The translations under genes and the position numbers were made by a program. From positions 33,354-97,353 of the forward strand of contig CAUWLL010000004.1 of NCBI GenBank assembly GCA_963559605.1: a DNA stretch of 64,000 bases, read 5' to 3'. The notes beneath the pieces are model-generated. The model did not search any database and was not told where the DNA came from. It saw only the letters and a list, made by a program, of their open reading frames with translations. This DNA is from Dorea_D sp963559605. GTDB taxonomy: Bacteria; Bacillota; Clostridia; Lachnospirales; Lachnospiraceae. Of the stretch, positions 63,328 to 64,000 are shown piece by piece (positions within the stretch are counted from its first letter, which is position 1; each line of letters opens with the position of its first letter).

Positions 63328-63573
63328 CTACTCCATTTCATATTCTTGGTAAAGCTTCTTCCGCAGTTCCATGTCCTCTGCGGCTCTTTTCACATCATCT
63401 ATTCTACCATCCGCGATGAGCTTCATAGTTAAAGCAGGGAATTTTTTCTCGCCTTCTTCCTGTCCGATCTTTATTCCTTCTTCACGTCCAATCTTCTCAC
63501 CTTCTTCAAATGCTTCTTCCCTCTGCACTTCTATATCCTGTTCGTAGTTGTACTCTGACATTAACATATTCAT
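63328..63573 (-). CDS. Stand-alone Rpn C-terminal tail, copy 2
   Basis: An 81-residue frame identical in protein sequence to copy 3. It contains charged repeats (EEGEKIGREEGIKIGQEEGE), then KFPALTMKLIADGRIDDVKR and a helix ending QEYEME. The reading frame is open upstream for 32 more codons (EGAYRKAILECIEKGIFADY), where the copy's Rpn homology begins after a stop, with no start codon of its own. A GTGAGG site supports initiation at the MNMLM cluster. No nuclease residues are present. Confidence 0.5.
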   Translation of the reverse strand: MNMLMSEYNYEQDIEVQREEAFEEGEKIGREEGIKIGQEEGEKKFPALTMKLIADGRIDDVKRAAEDMELRKKLYQEYEME

Positions 63574-63698
63574 GACCTCACTTCCACGGCTCCGAAGATA
63601 GTCTGCAAAAATCCCTTTCTCGATACATTCTAGGATGGCTTTCCGGTATGCACCCTCTTAGCAGTATGATTTTTCGCCATGCCGTCTTTCTGTCATCG

Positions 63699-63944
63699 CT
63701 ACTCCATTTCATATTCTTGGTAAAGCTTCTTCCGCAGTTCCATGTCCTCTGCGGCTCTTTTCACATCATCTATTCTACCATCCGCGATGAGCTTCATAGT
63801 TAAAGCAGGGAATTTTTTCTCGCCTTCTTCCTGTCCGATCTTTATTCCTTCTTCACGTCCAATCTTCTCACCTTCTTCAAATGCTTCTTCCCTCTGCACT
63901 TCTATATCCTGTTCGTAGTTGTACTCTGACATTAACATATTCAT
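63699..63944 (-). CDS. Rpn C-terminal tail, copy 3 (may belong to an intact gene beyond the window)
   Basis: The same 81-residue tail as copy 2. The frame stays open to the window edge, and the two substitutions near 63980 are not shared with the other copies, so this copy may be the 3' end of a full-length Rpn recombination-promoting nuclease continuing past 64000. An internal start with its own ribosome site would then yield a short C-terminal product, as described for E. coli Rpn proteins. Confidence 0.5.
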   Translation of the reverse strand: MNMLMSEYNYEQDIEVQREEAFEEGEKIGREEGIKIGQEEGEKKFPALTMKLIADGRIDDVKRAAEDMELRKKLYQEYEME

Positions 63945-64000
63945 GACCTCACTTCCACGGCTCCGAAGATAGTCTGCAAGAACCCCTTTCTCGATACATT

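Larger units (their letters stand above)
62988..64000 (-). repeat. Three tandem copies of a 371-bp unit
   Basis: The decamer GCCATGCCGT recurs at 62988, 63305 and 63676. Copy 2 (63305-63675) is 371 bp, and copy 3 continues to the window edge. Over the shared 325 bp copies 2 and 3 differ at only two positions, both near 63980. Copy 1 lacks 48 bp inside the coding part and has scattered substitutions, so it is the oldest. Each unit encodes the C-terminal tail of an Rpn-family protein on the minus strand, but not its nuclease domain. Confidence 0.95.

Noticed and set aside
1..64000. CRISPR array, rRNA operon or intact prophage
   Set aside because: No regularly spaced direct repeats, no rRNA sequence and no phage structural genes were seen; the only tandem repeat is the Rpn-tail unit.

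Overview
The window comes from a low-to-middling GC anaerobic Firmicute, most likely a motile gut Lachnospiraceae of the Mediterraneibacter/Dorea/Blautia neighbourhood. The evidence is family-level: Clostridia-type gene order around the origin (rpmH-rnpA-yidD-yidC-jag-mnmE-mnmG-rsmG-parA-parB-DUF4446-serS on one side, dnaA-dnaN-yaaA-recF-gyrB-gyrA on the other), strong Shine-Dalgarno sites, T-box control of ileS, flagellin, and gut-glycan enzymes. I cannot name the species.

Layout. 1-11 kb (minus strand): glgP sits 3 nt behind ileS, which has an Ile T-box leader; then a D-Ala-D-Ala carboxypeptidase and a large GGDEF-EAL-SnoaL-GGDEF membrane protein. 11-13.7 kb (plus): two flagellum-linked genes, one FliD-like, following a tRNA remnant. 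13.8-26.2 kb (minus): a glycan locus with GH29 fucosidase, a Gfo/Idh/MocA oxidoreductase, an ABC sugar importer, a YesM/YesN-type two-component system carrying its own second solute-binding lipoprotein, and a GH36 alpha-galactosidase. 26.2-28.3 kb: decayed DNA with remnants of a sensor kinase, HsdR and a DUF3791 gene, plus a palindrome-rich stretch. 28.3-31.3 kb: an AraC regulator divergent from L-fucose isomerase. 31.3-32.3 kb: an IS66 remnant and tRNA-Arg(CCU) with a partial tRNA copy beside it. 32.3-36.4 kb: a secreted M6 metalloprotease and a DUF3881-like gene. 36.4-57 kb: the chromosomal origin, with two parS sites, DnaA boxes on both sides of dnaA, and divergent housekeeping operons. 57-61.2 kb: a C_GCAxxG_C_C protein, a GntR-controlled ABC exporter with a consensus promoter and palindromic operator, PlsC, and a PilZ protein. 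61.2-64 kb: flagellin with a CsrA-like leader hairpin, then three tandem copies of a 371-bp unit encoding only the C-terminal tail of an Rpn-family nuclease.

How the parts work together. The genes beside the origin handle initiation, segregation, topology, membrane-protein insertion and tRNA modification. The glycan locus can release fucose and alpha-galactose from host or dietary glycans, import the products and sense them; the fucI/AraC pair lies 3 kb away. c-di-GMP enzyme, PilZ receptor, FliD-like protein and flagellin suggest a motility/sessility circuit. The most unusual feature is the tandem stand-alone Rpn tails, each with its own ribosome binding site, which resemble the inhibitory short forms reported for Rpn nucleases.
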